NCBI GenBank assembly: GCA_946894095.1
Contig: OX335645.2
Coordinates: 16,825,001-16,889,000, forward strand
Length of the DNA: 64,000 bases
Direction: 5' to 3'
From: Incurvaria masculella
Taxonomy: Eukaryota > Arthropoda > Insecta > Lepidoptera > Incurvariidae
In this document: piece by piece, positions 42,589 to 53,533 of the stretch
Layout: every line of letters begins with the position of its first letter
Numbering within the stretch: the stretch's first letter is position 1
Translations under genes and position numbers: made by a program
Notes under the pieces: generated by a model
Seen by the model: only the letters and a program-made list of their open reading frames with translations
What the model was told of the DNA's origin: nothing
Database searches by the model: none

Positions 42589-43804
42589 ACGTTTTCGGAC
42601 TTTATTAAGGTTATTAAGGTACCCAAGTGCGGAGATGTCTTCTAACTACCGACTAATCTCATCACCACATATCTCAAATTGGTAGCGATCTATTCATAAT
42701 TTAATCAACTGCCTTTATATCATAGGACCATGACTTTAGGTGTTATAAGCTACTGCAAGTGCGACTCGAACTTGGCAGATTTTGTATAATCACTGAAAAG
42801 TTAGTTGCAAACATTCAACCCATTATTTCACGGCACATTTAATCATCTATGTGGGATGAAAGTAACTAATATAAAAATGCGTAGTAACCTACGAGCATTG
42901 AATCAACATCACAACGTACGTATATAAAAAATACGACAATACGCAACGCCGCAATTTGTATAAGACAAATGCAACGCAGTGGCCATCCTCCGCGATTCGG
43001 TAAACGCGCCGACAGTCCACAAATCTCCAGGACATCAAACTGAATGCCCGAAGGCCAAGCCAGATAATTTCGAGCTACTTAACGTCGCGACACAGCCATC
43101 ATTCTTCCGAGCAACATCTGCGCATTGTCCCCGACTTGTCGAAATGGCCGATGCTATTTCGGACGATGCCCTACTCTCCGTTGCCAATTATCTAGATGCG
43201 AAAAGGAATACTTGCCCGTCTCTCTCTCTCGTCGCGTGTTCGATGGAGAACTTCTTGTGTGCAATCGCTTGAAGTGTCGTGTGAAACGTCGGGAGTTCGC
43301 TGAAATTTGTATTGTGTTCGCTGAACGAACAACTGCCACGGTAATTAATTTTGACCAACGTACATTATCGCTAGGTTTAAATGGGCTCAGTGGCTAGGAA
43401 ATTTAAGAAAACAAGCAATACCGTACGTATATTTATTACATGTACCGTTTTTTTTAATTTACTACTAAGCTTTGTATATAAGTATACTATGCATTAATGT
43501 ATACTGTGTACATATACTGTGTACATATGTGTACTGTGTACATATGATTATTAAATTATAAAAAAACTTTTCGCATCAAAGGGTACTTTTGCAGATTTTT
43601 ATGTTTTTTACTTAGGTAAGTCTTTAATTCTTAATAACTAGTCCAAAATCACCAAAAAATCATTTTCATTATCGAACCTGTTCACAAAACTTGATATGTT
43701 GAGAAATGCGACCAGTAGTAAAGAACAGCCGGACAGACATACGAAAACATTTTTGCCCAAGCTACAACGGAGACGCTTCGCTCGGTCAAATAATGCAGTA
43801 ACTT
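42589..43804. other. Non-coding DNA with a microsatellite
   Basis: 43497-43548 holds about three units of ACTGTGTACATAT. GC-richer frames at 42979-43397 have no recognisable domain. Confidence 0.35.
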
Positions 43805-44215
43805 GAGCGGCTCGTAGCCTAGTGGCGCGGGGACTGGCCTAGCGTACCAGAGGCCCGGGTTCAATACCAACTTGCACCACTGTCTTTCTCTTTCAGAGTT
43901 CGATAAGTGCATTTCGTCACGAATGCGAGCTGCTCCATGGTTCGGAATCCATGTAAAAAACTGAAGGTCCCCTTCCCCTACTAGGTGGTAGGGTTTAAGC
44001 CCGCCCGGGTTGGTACCATCGCATTGGATGAAAAGATGGTCGAAGCGGCAATGAAAAATTGTCCGTGTTTTCCATCCAGTTCAATGTAGCCGTGCTCATA
44101 AAGGGAAGGTCCTGGCATGGCACCTAATTCCTTCGGGAATGTGGTGTATTGGGCCAATATCATAACGGTAGTTGTGTGGTATTAGCCATCCATGTCAGGT
44201 CGCATAAAAAAAAAA
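43805..44215 (+). mobile_element. tRNA-type SINE, full length, with target duplication
   Basis: Reference copy. Head with TAGCCTAGTGG (A-box-like) and GGGTTCAATACC (B-box-like), TTTCTCTTTCAGAGTTCGAT, CATTTCGTCACGAATGCG, the common body and GTATTAGCCATCCATGTCAG, ending in ten A's. GTAACTT flanks it at 43798-43804 and 44216-44222, a clean 7-bp target-site duplication, as expected for LINE-driven insertion. Confidence 0.95.
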
Positions 44216-44222
44216 GTAACTT

Positions 44223-45290
44223 TTTAAATATTTAATCCAAATAGGAATGCAGTAACATTAACAGATTTAAATAGAATAACGATAAAATAACGCACAGTTT
44301 ACAAGTGTTTTTTAGAAAAAAAGCAGCGAAAGAAAGGAAATCCTAAAAAACCGAACGGGGCTCAACTCCACGTATTGTAGTGGGTGGAAAAAAATATACG
44401 CACGATTACTTATTTTTTGGACGATTATGGTTCAAAACAACGATAACACGACACCTCACGCAACTGGAAATTCGAACGATTAAGGAAAACTCGGGCCGTT
44501 TCCATCAAAAACATAAACATTTCCCCGACCCGCATCAGCCATAAATACAAGATACCCTAAAACAACTTTTCCGGAAAAAATATAGGGTAAGGCTTTAATT
44601 TTTATTGTTATTGCGATGCTCAAAGTTCGTGACTAATGACCAAGTAATTTTAATCCTCGACACATTTTAGCAGAGGGTTTGTTCGGGCTGGTCGTATTGA
44701 TTTGAGAGCTCAAAACGTAATACATGCACATTAGTCACATGTATTTCAATAAAACAATGCTTTCCGTTCAAGAACACTTTAGTTGTTTATATATATTATT
44801 AATACATAAATTGCATACACAACTGCTTTTATGAATCGTTCAAGTATTTATGATATAAGAAAAATACTTTAAATTTAAAACTAGCTGTTGGCTGAGTCAC
44901 AAGAGTAGACGTAGTGTGAAATGAATAACTTACACAAAATCTACTGTCGTGATATTAACCAGTTTATATTACGTTCTCTTATATAGGTTCCATGCCAGTA
45001 CATTATTTTAATTTGAGCACGTTCAATTTGACAGTACTTGCAGTACTGAGTAAGGAAACTGCATTTCCGATACCACTTAATCAAATTAAATGGGATGGAA
45101 CAACCCAGGCAACTCCCAACCAACCACCAACACTCCGAACCAATCAATCTGGCCGTAAGTGCTCGTCTCCCTGCCGAGATATTTAAACCAGTATAACTCA
45201 GGGTCGTTCATCCGATGTGTTCGCAAACCCATGGGCGTCGTCGGGTTCCTTTTATGTGAAAACCAATATGACATGTCTATATTTATCAAC
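44223..45290. other. AT-rich non-coding DNA
   Basis: Unique sequence without a recognisable gene. A partial family M repeat lies at its right end (45216-45262). Confidence 0.4.
45216..45262 (+). mobile_element. Mini-retroposon (family M), fragment
   Basis: GTGTTCGCAAACCCATGGGC and GTCGTCGGGTTCC match the centre of the family. Both ends are missing. Confidence 0.55.
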
Positions 45291-45353
45291 GTAATCATAT
45301 GTACAATATTTAGTTTGACGGCTTACCGCGCGTGTGAGGAGCAGGACGTGCTG

Positions 45354-45394
45354 CTCGACGTTTCGGAGCCTCACATGGGCTCCATCTTCAGGAG
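45354..45394 (-). ncRNA. Hammerhead-like ribozyme motif, left copy
   Basis: Minus strand: CTC, then CTGAAGA (core C3-A9), T, stem II GGAGCC/GGCTCC with loop CATGTGA, GAAA, CGTC and GAG. ACGT could form a short self-complementary helix III, the predicted cut follows GTC, and CTC/GAG begins helix I. It differs from the strict consensus by one extra T between A9 and stem II. Hammerheads are known in the terminal repeats of Penelope-like elements; whether this one cuts is untested. Confidence 0.55.
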
Positions 45395-46477
45395 AACGTG
45401 CCTTTCGCGACGGAGGTAGGCACGTTACTGGCTACCCGCCGCTTTGCTTCACTTCTCAGCGTCCATGGCAACACTCGTACATTTTCTTGAGGATTAGCTG
45501 CGGTCCGAATTTCGTGTGAAGTGCAAAACACGCTGACTGTGTTTTCCTCGACGTCTGTTGTCGGTGCACCTCTCCGAAATTCAGTTTTCAGCTTATTCAG
45601 CAAGGGTTTCCATATGGGCGAAAGACGGTAGGAATCTTCACGATTGAAGTTCTTGTGCTTGCTGATTTCGATGGACTCCCGAATGATTCGTGGGAGGTTT
45701 CGTTGTTCAGGTACTAGGACTTTCACCTGATCAAACCTCAACCAGTGCCCAGGTCCAGATTCTGCATGCTCACACAGCGCTGACTTCGTGATATCTCTGT
45801 TCTTAACCGCCCGTATGTGCTCCGTGATGCGTGTGCTGACGCTCCTCTTCGTTTGGCCAATGTACGATTTACCGCATGAACAGGTAACTCTGTAGACGCC
45901 AGCGGCGAGTAATGGTACCTTGTCCTTCACTGATCGGAACATGGCTGAGACCTTGCGTTGAGGATACAGCACGGCTGGTATGCTGGATCTCCTCAGTATC
46001 CTCGCAATACGGTCTGTCACTCCCCTGATGTACGGCAGGTATGCGGCTAGCCTCTTGACGTCATACAGTGGTTGTCGTTCTTTCCTTCTGGTTCTCCAAT
46101 CTCTTGCCTTATAACCATTGCCTTGCAGCACTGTCTCAATGCATTTAATTTCCGCAGCAATGTGTAGTGGATCACAAAGACGTTCCGCTCTCTGTAGAAG
46201 TGATTTTGGTACCGATTGTAAGTGTGCCGGGTGGTGATGTGAGGATGCATGTAGGTACCTATTGGTATGGGTCGGTTTTCTATATACCGTATGACCCAAC
46301 TTTCCATCGGCGCACTTAATCACTAATACATCCAGGAATGCTAGCGTTCCTTCCTGCTCAATCTCCATAGTGAACTTATCCTGGGATGTATGGAGTTGAG
46401 GTGGTCTAGGAATTTGCTGAGCTTTGTGAGTCCGTGGGTCCAGACTGCGAAAACGTCATCCACGTAACGGATCCATA
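45388..46477 (-). pseudogene. PLE inverted copy: end of RT domain plus GIY-YIG endonuclease
   Basis: The minus-strand fragment begins inside the reverse-transcriptase palm with the catalytic box YVDD (Asp codons at 46458-46460 and 46455-46457). One base is missing near 46379 relative to the plus-strand copy, shifting the frame; from 46368 a 326-codon frame runs to the stop at 45388-45390. That frame has the RT end (FLDVLVIKCADGKLGHTVYR), a linker and the GIY-YIG nuclease (GVYRVTCSCGKSYIGQTKRS at about residues 157-176, followed by Arg, His and Glu of the family). It lacks the first half of RT, so it is not functional alone. Confidence 0.88.
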
Positions 46478-48476
46478 TGCTCCCACTCCGGTTTATTTAC
46501 CAAGTGAAGAGATTATTAGTGCGGTCGAAAGTACATTGGTAGCCAACAGAGTAGTCTACGAGGATGCGGATGCAATACGCCAGGATGTAGCGGTCGTACT
46601 TCGCGCAGCGCGACCGCCGGCATCGAATCTGTCTCACGAGGAGCGGCGTGCGTTGAAAGACTTACGCCAAGACAGAAGTATTGCGGTCCTAGCAGCCGAC
46701 AAGGGAAACTCTACGGTAGTGTTGGACACGGTAGAATATGAAGAGAAGGTGAGTAACCTATTAGCCACAGATAACTACAAAAAGTTAGATAAGGCACCGA
46801 CCGCAAAAGTGGTACGAGATACATGGAAACTCATCACTTCTGACTATTCACCTATCCCGGTAGACGAACGTAGACGGCTAAAGTCGGACAATCCGCAGCC
46901 CCCCCGGTTCTACGGCCTACCAAAGATACACAAGCCAGATATGCCGCTCAGACCCATAGTTAGCTAGATTAATTCGCCCACTTACTGGTTATCTAAGCAC
47001 CTTGCCTGTGTGTTGCAGCCATTGGTCGGAAAAACAACGTCCTATGTGAAGGACTCCACCCACTTTCTGCAAGTCTTGTCGGAAGTAACACTAGAACCCG
47101 GACATATCATGGTGAGCTTCGATGTGGAGTCTCTGTACACGAACGTTCCTGTGGAAGATGCGCTGAAGAGAATAGAAGCCCTTCTACAAGAAAACAACCT
47201 GTCCGTGATGTACATCGATCTACTCAGACACGTCCTTAGCACTACATATTTCCTGTGGAACGATAGTTACTACGTCCAAACAGATGGTGTGGCGAAGGGG
47301 TCACCGGTAGCTCCAGTGGTGGCGAACCTGTTCATGGAGTCATTTGAACAGCGTGCCCTGGACTCGGCAGCTTTACAACCGGCACTATGGATCCGTTACG
47401 TGGCTGACGTTTTCGCAGTGTGGACCCACGGACTCACAGAGCTCAGCAAATTCCTAGACCACCTCAACTCCATACATCCCAGGATTAAGTTCACTATGGA
47501 GATTGAGCAGGAAGGAACGCTAGCATTCCTGGATGTATTAGTGATTAAGTGCGCCGATGGAAAGTTGGGTCATACGGTATATAGAAAACCGACCCATACC
47601 AATAGGTACCCACATGCATCCTCACATCACCACCCGGCACACTTACAATCGGTACCAAAATCACTTCTACAGAGAGTGGAACGTCTTTGTGATCCACTAC
47701 ACATTGCTGCGGAAATTAAATTCATTGAGACAGTGCTGCAAGGCAATGGTTATAAGGCAAGAGATTGGAGAACCAGAAGGAAAGAACGACAACCACAGTA
47801 TGACGTCAAGAGGCGAGCCGCATACCTGCCGTACATCAGGGGAGTGACAGACCGTATTGCGAGGATACTGAGGAGATCCAGCATACCAGCCGTGCTGTAT
47901 CCTCAACGCAAGGTCTCAGCCATGCTCCGATCAGTGAAGGACAAGGTACCATTACTCGCCGCTGGCGTCTACAGAGTTCCCTGTTCATGCGGTAAATCGT
48001 ACATTGGCCAAACGAAGAGGAGCGTCAGCACACGCATCACGGAGCACATACGGGCGGTTAAGAACAGAGATATCACGAAGTCAGCGCTGTGTGAGCATGC
48101 AGAATCTGGACCTGGGCACTGGTTGAGGTTTGATCAGGTGAAAGTCCTAGTACCTGAACAACGAAACCTCCCACAAATCATTCGGGAGTCCATCGAAATC
48201 AGCAAGCACAAGAACTTCAATCGTAAAGATTCCTACCGTCTTTCGCCCATATGGAAACCCGTGCTGAATAAGCTGAAAACTGAATTTCGGAGAGGTGCAC
48301 CGACAACAGACGTCGAGGAAAACACAGTCAGCGTGTTTTGCACTTCACACGAAATTCGGACCGCAGCTAATCCTCAAGAAAATGTACGAGTGTTGCCATG
48401 GACGCTGAGAAGTGAAGCAAAGCGGCGGGTAGCCAGTAACGTGCCTACCTCCGTCGCGACAGGCACGTTCTCCTGA
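46478..48476 (+). pseudogene. PLE reverse transcriptase with GIY-YIG endonuclease, one stop codon
   Basis: One reading frame of about 666 codons, broken only by a TAG at 46965-46967. Before it: N-terminal region and the RT block RFYGLPKIHKP. After it, numbering from 47010: motif A SFDVESLYTNVP (Asp 38), motif B DGVAKGSPVAPVVANLF (about 92-108), motif C YVAD (130-133), FLDVLV (174-179), then the GIY-YIG nuclease at about 319-415 (GVYRVPCSCGKSYIGQT, Arg 342, His 346, Glu 393). Motif C should be YxDD; GCT at 47403-47405 gives Ala for the first Asp, while the inverted copy has Asp. The first ~15 codons of the longest frame (from 46434) are antisense of the inverted copy. Truncated at the N-terminus, nonsense-mutated and catalytically impaired. 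Confidence 0.92.
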
Positions 48477-48509
48477 AGATGGAGCCCATGTGAGGCTCGA
48501 AACGTCGAG
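48470..48509 (+). ncRNA. Hammerhead-like ribozyme motif overlapping the PLE stop codon
   Basis: CTC (48470-48472), core CTGAAGA (48473-48479), stem II GAGCC/GGCTC with loop CATGTGA, GAAA (48499-48502), CGTC (48503-48506) and GAG (48507-48509). The TGA of the conserved CTGA is the stop codon of the ORF (48474-48476). Relative to the left copy one C of stem II is lost, so this copy is weaker. Activity is unknown. Confidence 0.5.
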
Positions 48510-48604
48510 CAGCACGTCCTGCTCCTCACACGCGCGGTAAGCCGTCAAACTAAATATTGTAATTATGTCCCGTGTAAGTTTTAAAATATTAGTAATCATA
48601 TGTA

Positions 48605-48892
48605 TTTTGTACCCAAATTTTTTTTGGACGCATTTTGATAATTATTCTTTGAGAATGGATAGTTTTTGTCGACTTGCGACACGGTTTTATGAAATCGAAT
48701 TATTATTTGACTTATTTAGACCTTTCGTGGTACGAAAAGGAACGCAATTAATTCAAATGCACCCATTATATCAATGCTATTTTCTACATCTGTTTACAAT
48801 AAACGAATGGTGATACGTATGCAGAATTGACCGTAAAGCAAAAACACATTAGTTACTGAAAGCAGCTGTAAAAATAATTACAGCATAAATAT
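48605..48892. other. AT-rich non-coding DNA
   Basis: Nothing recognisable. Confidence 0.4.
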
Positions 48893-48975
48893 ACTGCAAG
48901 GCAGGACTTGAACCAGAGTAAATCGTAGCCGCATTGCTTTCGCGGTCATTGCGTACACTAATTTCGCCACCCGCT
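48850..48975 (-). mobile_element. tRNA-derived SINE-like fragment
   Basis: Minus strand: AGAGCGGGTGGCGAAATTAG (A-box-like) and CTCTGGTTCAAGTCCTGCC (B-box-like), about 50 bp apart, followed by TTGCAGTATATTTATGC. The A-box region resembles a leucine-type tRNA, but the stems do not close. A different tRNA-derived family from the main SINE. Confidence 0.55.
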
Positions 48976-49487
48976 CTATAACCATAATTTGGAATTCTCG
49001 TACAGTCCCTCCACCAGTAATCAATGCCTTCTACTAACATAGTATTAAGATTATACATATATTGATTTAACGCTTTACTTTCTTTGACGACATTGACTGC
49101 AAATATACAAGCAAACATACATTTTTTCAGGAACATTTTATATTACGCATTAACTGATTACAATGCTTTATCATGGAACTAACATTATAGTCGTTGGTAA
49201 AATATGGTAATGAAAGGCTTTCCCAACTCTCCGTGAATGCGCCCTGTGCTCGGCGGCGGCGAACTGACGACGCAGACAAATGATGGCTGCTACAGCACAG
49301 ATACTCGCTATTTAATGTCGCGCTTTGGGACAATAGGGGCTCTCCAGATTGTAATTGCTGCGTAAAATTTGCGTAGGGAAGAGTTTCAGGCCCGCGGGAT
49401 TGTAAATTGTTTCTGGTTTCAGTCACTTTGCACAATTGGCTTATCGATCCACGAAACCTCGAGAATATCTTACTTATAATTCAACTT
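48976..49487. other. Non-coding DNA
   Basis: I see no supported gene. Confidence 0.4.
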
Positions 49488-49830
49488 TTGGATATAAAAC
49501 GCGATTATTTTTTTTTAACTTCAAGTTACATTGAAACTCATCTGCCACGTCAAAAAAAATACAAATAAAAAAAATTATTTTATAGTTAAATTTATCAGCT
49601 TTGGAATTACTAAAATATTATAAGATTTCTCAATAATTTCGCGCAATTGGGCGTTGGATGTAATACGAGATTAAATTTGTTTTTCGACTTCAAGTTACAT
49701 TGAAGCTTACCCATCTGCCACGTGAATAAAACAACAGAAATTAAAAAGAAATGAATTATATTGTTGAATTTATCACATTTGAATTTGCGATATTGTTAAG
49801 ATGTTTAATAATTTTCAACGTCGATATTAA
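49488..49830 (+). repeat. Diverged tandem duplication, period about 169 bp
   Basis: ACTTCAAGTTACATTGAA occurs at 49518 and 49687. Each is followed by CATCTGCCACGT and an AT-rich stretch, and preceded by TTGGAT..TAAAACG/TAATACG. The copies have drifted considerably. Confidence 0.8.
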
Positions 49831-51579
49831 AGGTGGTTGAAACGAATAATCCAGAATAATCCTAGTGGGCGCATTGTTTTTTCTTTACAACTATGTATTG
49901 TAGACCGTCTTCAAATTGAAAACTCTATCCGAAAGAAATGTGAAGCAACGTGCCGGAATGGTTATCGCAGCCCCCCCCAAAAAGTTCGAACGCCTTTGGG
50001 CGTCCTTAGAGCCTAAAGCCTTATGACCGGCGTACGCCATACCTCGCCTTTTTGGTTTTTCCGTAGCACAATGCGTTGAAGTTATTTTCGCAATTTTGCT
50101 TATTTCTAAGGCTACAATTAAAACGCCACGTTCGTTCATTTCACTAACCGTAATCTAATTAATATCGTACAAATTGAATTGGATCGAAATTTTGGATGCC
50201 TCGCATCCATTAGACCGAGCAGCGGCCCCGGTGCGACCTCGCGAAGGCGGTAGCTTCGAAGGAAGCGGCAGACATCGTCCATCGCATCCATCAGCCAAAT
50301 TGAAAACATCAATTTATTTCGTAGCATCGGGTATCATACGCCATCTGTCGCGTCGCGTGTCGCGCGCCCGTGCGACCTCCGTTCTTCGGGACCAATTTCA
50401 GGCTCATGCTAACTGTCGCATGTCGTGAAAGTGGCCGCTAATTCGACGGACCGGCCCAAGGTACGAACACCTTTGAGCAAATTTAATTTCCTTAAGGCAT
50501 TAATATCGTTATCGCAATTTATCGCCTATCAAAAGGGGCCCCCGACAATGGATTTTTCAGGACGGTTTCGGAAGGTTTCGTGACCTTCCGTTTGGCTAGG
50601 CAACAATCGGCTCCTAAAATAAAATACGTTGAAGTTGACGGTCAGGTTGATTAAATTAAATTCCTGCAAGAAGTTCCAACAAAACTTGAGAAAGCGCTGG
50701 CGGGGGGAGGGGGGTGGGACGTGGGGGGCAGGGGGGCGCCGCAGAAAGGTGAACGAGGTCACGAATCATTTACGTTTGATTTCAAAACTGAAGATTAATT
50801 TAATTTAAGATGATTCGAGCGAGCTATGTTTACTAAATTATGAATTAAATTTTAGAGGCAAGGCAAACCTAGGTGATATCTAACTATATCATGTTAAAAT
50901 GAATTTATTATAAACAATTTAAATTGAATGTGTCGTAATAAAACAAAGTTCCTTGGACAGCGAAGTTAGATTAGATTATATGCATCATAGGTATCTCAAA
51001 TTGAAGCCTAGAATTAAACTACCTTAAGGTTGATCCGAAATCATCAAAAACTTAAATCATTCGTGCAAACCAAGTTTATAAAGCTTCTACAAACCTTTGT
51101 GGCGATTTTTCATTACATTTGACAGCAGACGGTCAAAATTTGTAACGATTTTATTAAAAAAAAACCTTTGTCAAACCACAGCTAATTATATAAATCTTGT
51201 GCCAAACATTAGTTACAAATATGTAATGACAGGTATGGCGTTTTCGTTATATTGTTGCAATTCCAACGATTTAGCAATCGAGAAAAATCAGAGTCAGAAT
51301 TGATACGAAGTTAAAGTAATTGCCCGTATTCGAATAAGTGGCTGTCTCGAGCCTTAGCAAAAATCATTAAATTAAAAATATTTCCTTTTTCGATACCCCG
51401 GCGATTTATTTAATTAGTAACAATTTCGTATTTAATTGCTTCGAGACAGTAGTAATTTAGAAGGGTGTCGTAGTACTATTTGATTTCAATTAATTCCACA
51501 ATTCGTTAAGAAACTTGAGACGATAGAAAACGTTTATTACACATTTTTCCGTCATTTTGATGGTAAGGCTTCCTTACCA
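49831..51579. other. Mostly unique DNA with a GC-rich island
   Basis: Contains the family M copy at 49952-50055 (listed separately). 50200-50460 is GC-rich and unique, with an 84-codon frame of no recognisable family; 50700-50745 is a G-run. 50800-51560 is AT-rich and featureless. Confidence 0.35.
49952..50055 (+). mobile_element. Mini-retroposon (family M), diverged copy
   Basis: GCCGGAATGGTTATCGCAGC, AAGTTCGAACGCC, TTTGGGCGTCCTTAGAGCC and GACCGGCGTACGCCATACCT follow the family order. The A-tail is replaced by CTTTTTGG. Confidence 0.65.
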
Positions 51580-51811
51580 TCAACACCAAAAATCACGTTT
51601 TTTGTATGGGGCATCCTTTATTTTTTATTATTTTTTTATTTCACCTATTTCTAGTTATAGAGGCAAAATAAATACACGCTCTGTGAAAATTTCAGCTGCC
51701 TACCTATTACGGTTCATGAGATGCAGCCCTGTGACAGACGGACGGACGGACGGACAGCGGAGGCTTAGTAATAGGGTTCCGTTTTCACCCTTTGGGTACG
51801 GAACCCTAAAA
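51580..51811 (+). mobile_element. Family R repeat, 5'-truncated
   Basis: TTTTTTGTATGGGGCATCCT, AGGCAAAATAAATACACGCT, CTGTGAAAATTTCAGCTGCC, GATGCAGCCCTGTGACAGAC, a GGAC run and CACCCTTTGGGTACGGAACC with an A-run. The GCCAAGTGCGAG start is missing. Confidence 0.88.
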
Positions 51812-52692
51812 ACGATTAACTTAATAACCAAACATAATTTAATAATGCCAATGGTCATGAAACATCTTAGTTAAATAAAGCATTTTTTAGTATAATTTTG
51901 TATATCTAACAAGAAATATGCTCACGATCTTCTTTCCACGTTTGTATGGGGAGTTGAGCGGGAAGGCCCACCTGGTCATATCGTAAACTTCGGTTTTTAA
52001 CTCGCAGCTCTTCCAATGAAGTGTTGGCGTGCCCTTCTTGCCAAATCGGTAGTGGATTGACGTGTGTTTAACAAGCATGAGAGCCGAAAACTCGTTACTG
52101 GCGCGAGGCTCAGGGGCGGCAAGCGCATCGATAACGGAGCGCCGGAATCCGCTCTGCCAGGCGGAATAGATAAAGTTTTGAGTAGCATAGAAAAGTGTTT
52201 GTTTAGGAAAACTAGAACTCCATGTAAGTCCACAAGGAAAGTAACGGCGCAACGCTTCTTGAAAAACAACCCCTAAATCGAGAACATCACATGCACTAGG
52301 GTGGGGTAGGTTGTCGCGAGTAGTCAACACTCAGAGCAAGAACGCCGCTCAGCTTTTACTCCTTGATTTTTTGGGGTTTGCGGGCGCGCGTAAGGGTCTC
52401 TTAATTCCATGATTCCACTTCAACTTCTATCGAAAGTTGTAGTTTTCATTTAAGCTAATTTGATAGGTAATCAAACAATTCGTTTCTTTAATATGAGTTA
52501 GTTCAGTGCGCAGCTTGAGATTCGGTGCGCAAGGTCATACAATTTAAAAATAATATCGTTGAGAGAACAGTTATTTTTACTATTTCCTTATTACCTTATT
52601 TACCTTTCATTTGAGAACAACATTATCACAATCCATCGAAGATTTAAATTATATTTGGCATGGTTGTTGTTAGTTCAATATAACACTTTTTA
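51812..52692. other. Non-coding DNA
   Basis: No recognisable gene. Frames on both strands at 51887-52330 overlap and have no domain. Confidence 0.35.
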
Positions 52693-53533
52693 AAGTTCCG
52701 TACCCGAAGGGTGCCAACAGAACCCTATTACTAAAATAGTTAACTAAACTAAATAGTACAAAGCTTTCACAACTTTTTCATGTTGCCACTGGAGTAGTGC
52801 ATCGCTTTAAGGTCCTTGCTTGCGGCGACGCTAGGTTCGGGTCTCCTCTTTCCCTAAAATATGGTTGAGGCGATGGCTGTGCCCGGCGTGATGCTCGTGA
52901 ACGGGTGCTGCTTGTGGGGACTGGTTTGCTCCAATTGGCAACATGCTAGATGGCGGGCGTGGTCTTTACAAATACAAACTGGTTTGTATTTCGTATCAAC
53001 TGAAAATCACGGATTAAATGAATTTTGAATTTTGAGACTGATATTTGACAGAACTGTTGCATATGACATGAATTGTTGATTCTCGTCCATTCATATTAAT
53101 TTAGGGTATTTATCTGTGGTTCTAAATACTTTTGTAACTTGGACTAAGTGGACGTTGAAAAAAAACCAGCGGAGTTTCTTGCCAGTTCTTCTACGCTGGG
53201 ATTGTCCCAAACTGGCTAATGATAAGATATGACAAATTCGAGTGCAGTGTACTGTCTATGGATAATTTATAAATAATAAAACAATAAGCCTCCGCTGTCC
53301 GTCCGTCCGTCCGTCCATTCGTCCGTCAGTCCGTCTGTCACAGGGCTGTATTTCATGAATTGTAATAGGTAGGCAGCTTAAATTTCCACAGAGTGTGTAT
53401 ATATGTATATACAACCGCCGCTATAACAACAAATTCAAAAATAATAAAAGAGGGCCGGCCCCCACACAAAAAACGTAATTTTTAAAGATCTTATACGATG
53501 GTACGGAGCCCGACTCGCACTTGGCCAGTTTTT
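52693..53533 (-). mobile_element. Family R repeat split by a 550-bp insertion
   Basis: On the minus strand the repeat runs from 53533 (CTGGCCAAGTGCGAGTCGGG) down to 53285 (GACGGACAGCGGAGGCTTA) and continues at 52734-52693 (TTAGTAATAGGGTTCTGTTG, GGGTACGGAACTTT). Full copies elsewhere join these directly. TAA stands at both edges (52732-52734 and 53285-53287). Confidence 0.82.
52735..53284 (+). mobile_element. Insertion inside family R, probably a truncated LINE
   Basis: 550 bp with no ORF. Near its right end it has CCAGCGGAGTTTCTTGCCAG and TTCTTCTACGCTGGGATTGT, a phrase like common lepidopteran LINE 3' ends, then CGAGTGCAGTGTACTGTCTA (also at 13135-13175, minus) and a TAAATAATAAAACAA tail. 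An inverted pair AAATACAAAC/GTTTGTATTT lies near 52971-52992. Confidence 0.6.

Larger units (their letters stand above)
45304..48591 (+). mobile_element. Penelope-like element with inverted partial copy
   Basis: A 13-bp direct repeat, GTAATCATATGTA, flanks the unit (45291-45303 and 48592-48604). The left part, 45303-46477, is an inverted 3'-end copy. The right part, 46478-48560, is a longer copy truncated at its 5' end. The two copies are nearly identical over about 1.17 kb (45303-46477 against about 47388-48560). Another 31 bp (48561-48591) lies before the right direct repeat. An inverted partial copy plus a short extra extension at one end is typical of Penelope-like elements. The single target duplication shows that the whole two-copy structure was inserted as one unit. 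Confidence 0.9.

Noticed and set aside
46434..46477. Start of the PLE protein at the first in-frame ATG (46434)
   Set aside because: The first ~15 codons are the antisense of the inverted left copy; the junction at 46477/46478 shows that the ATG does not belong to the element.
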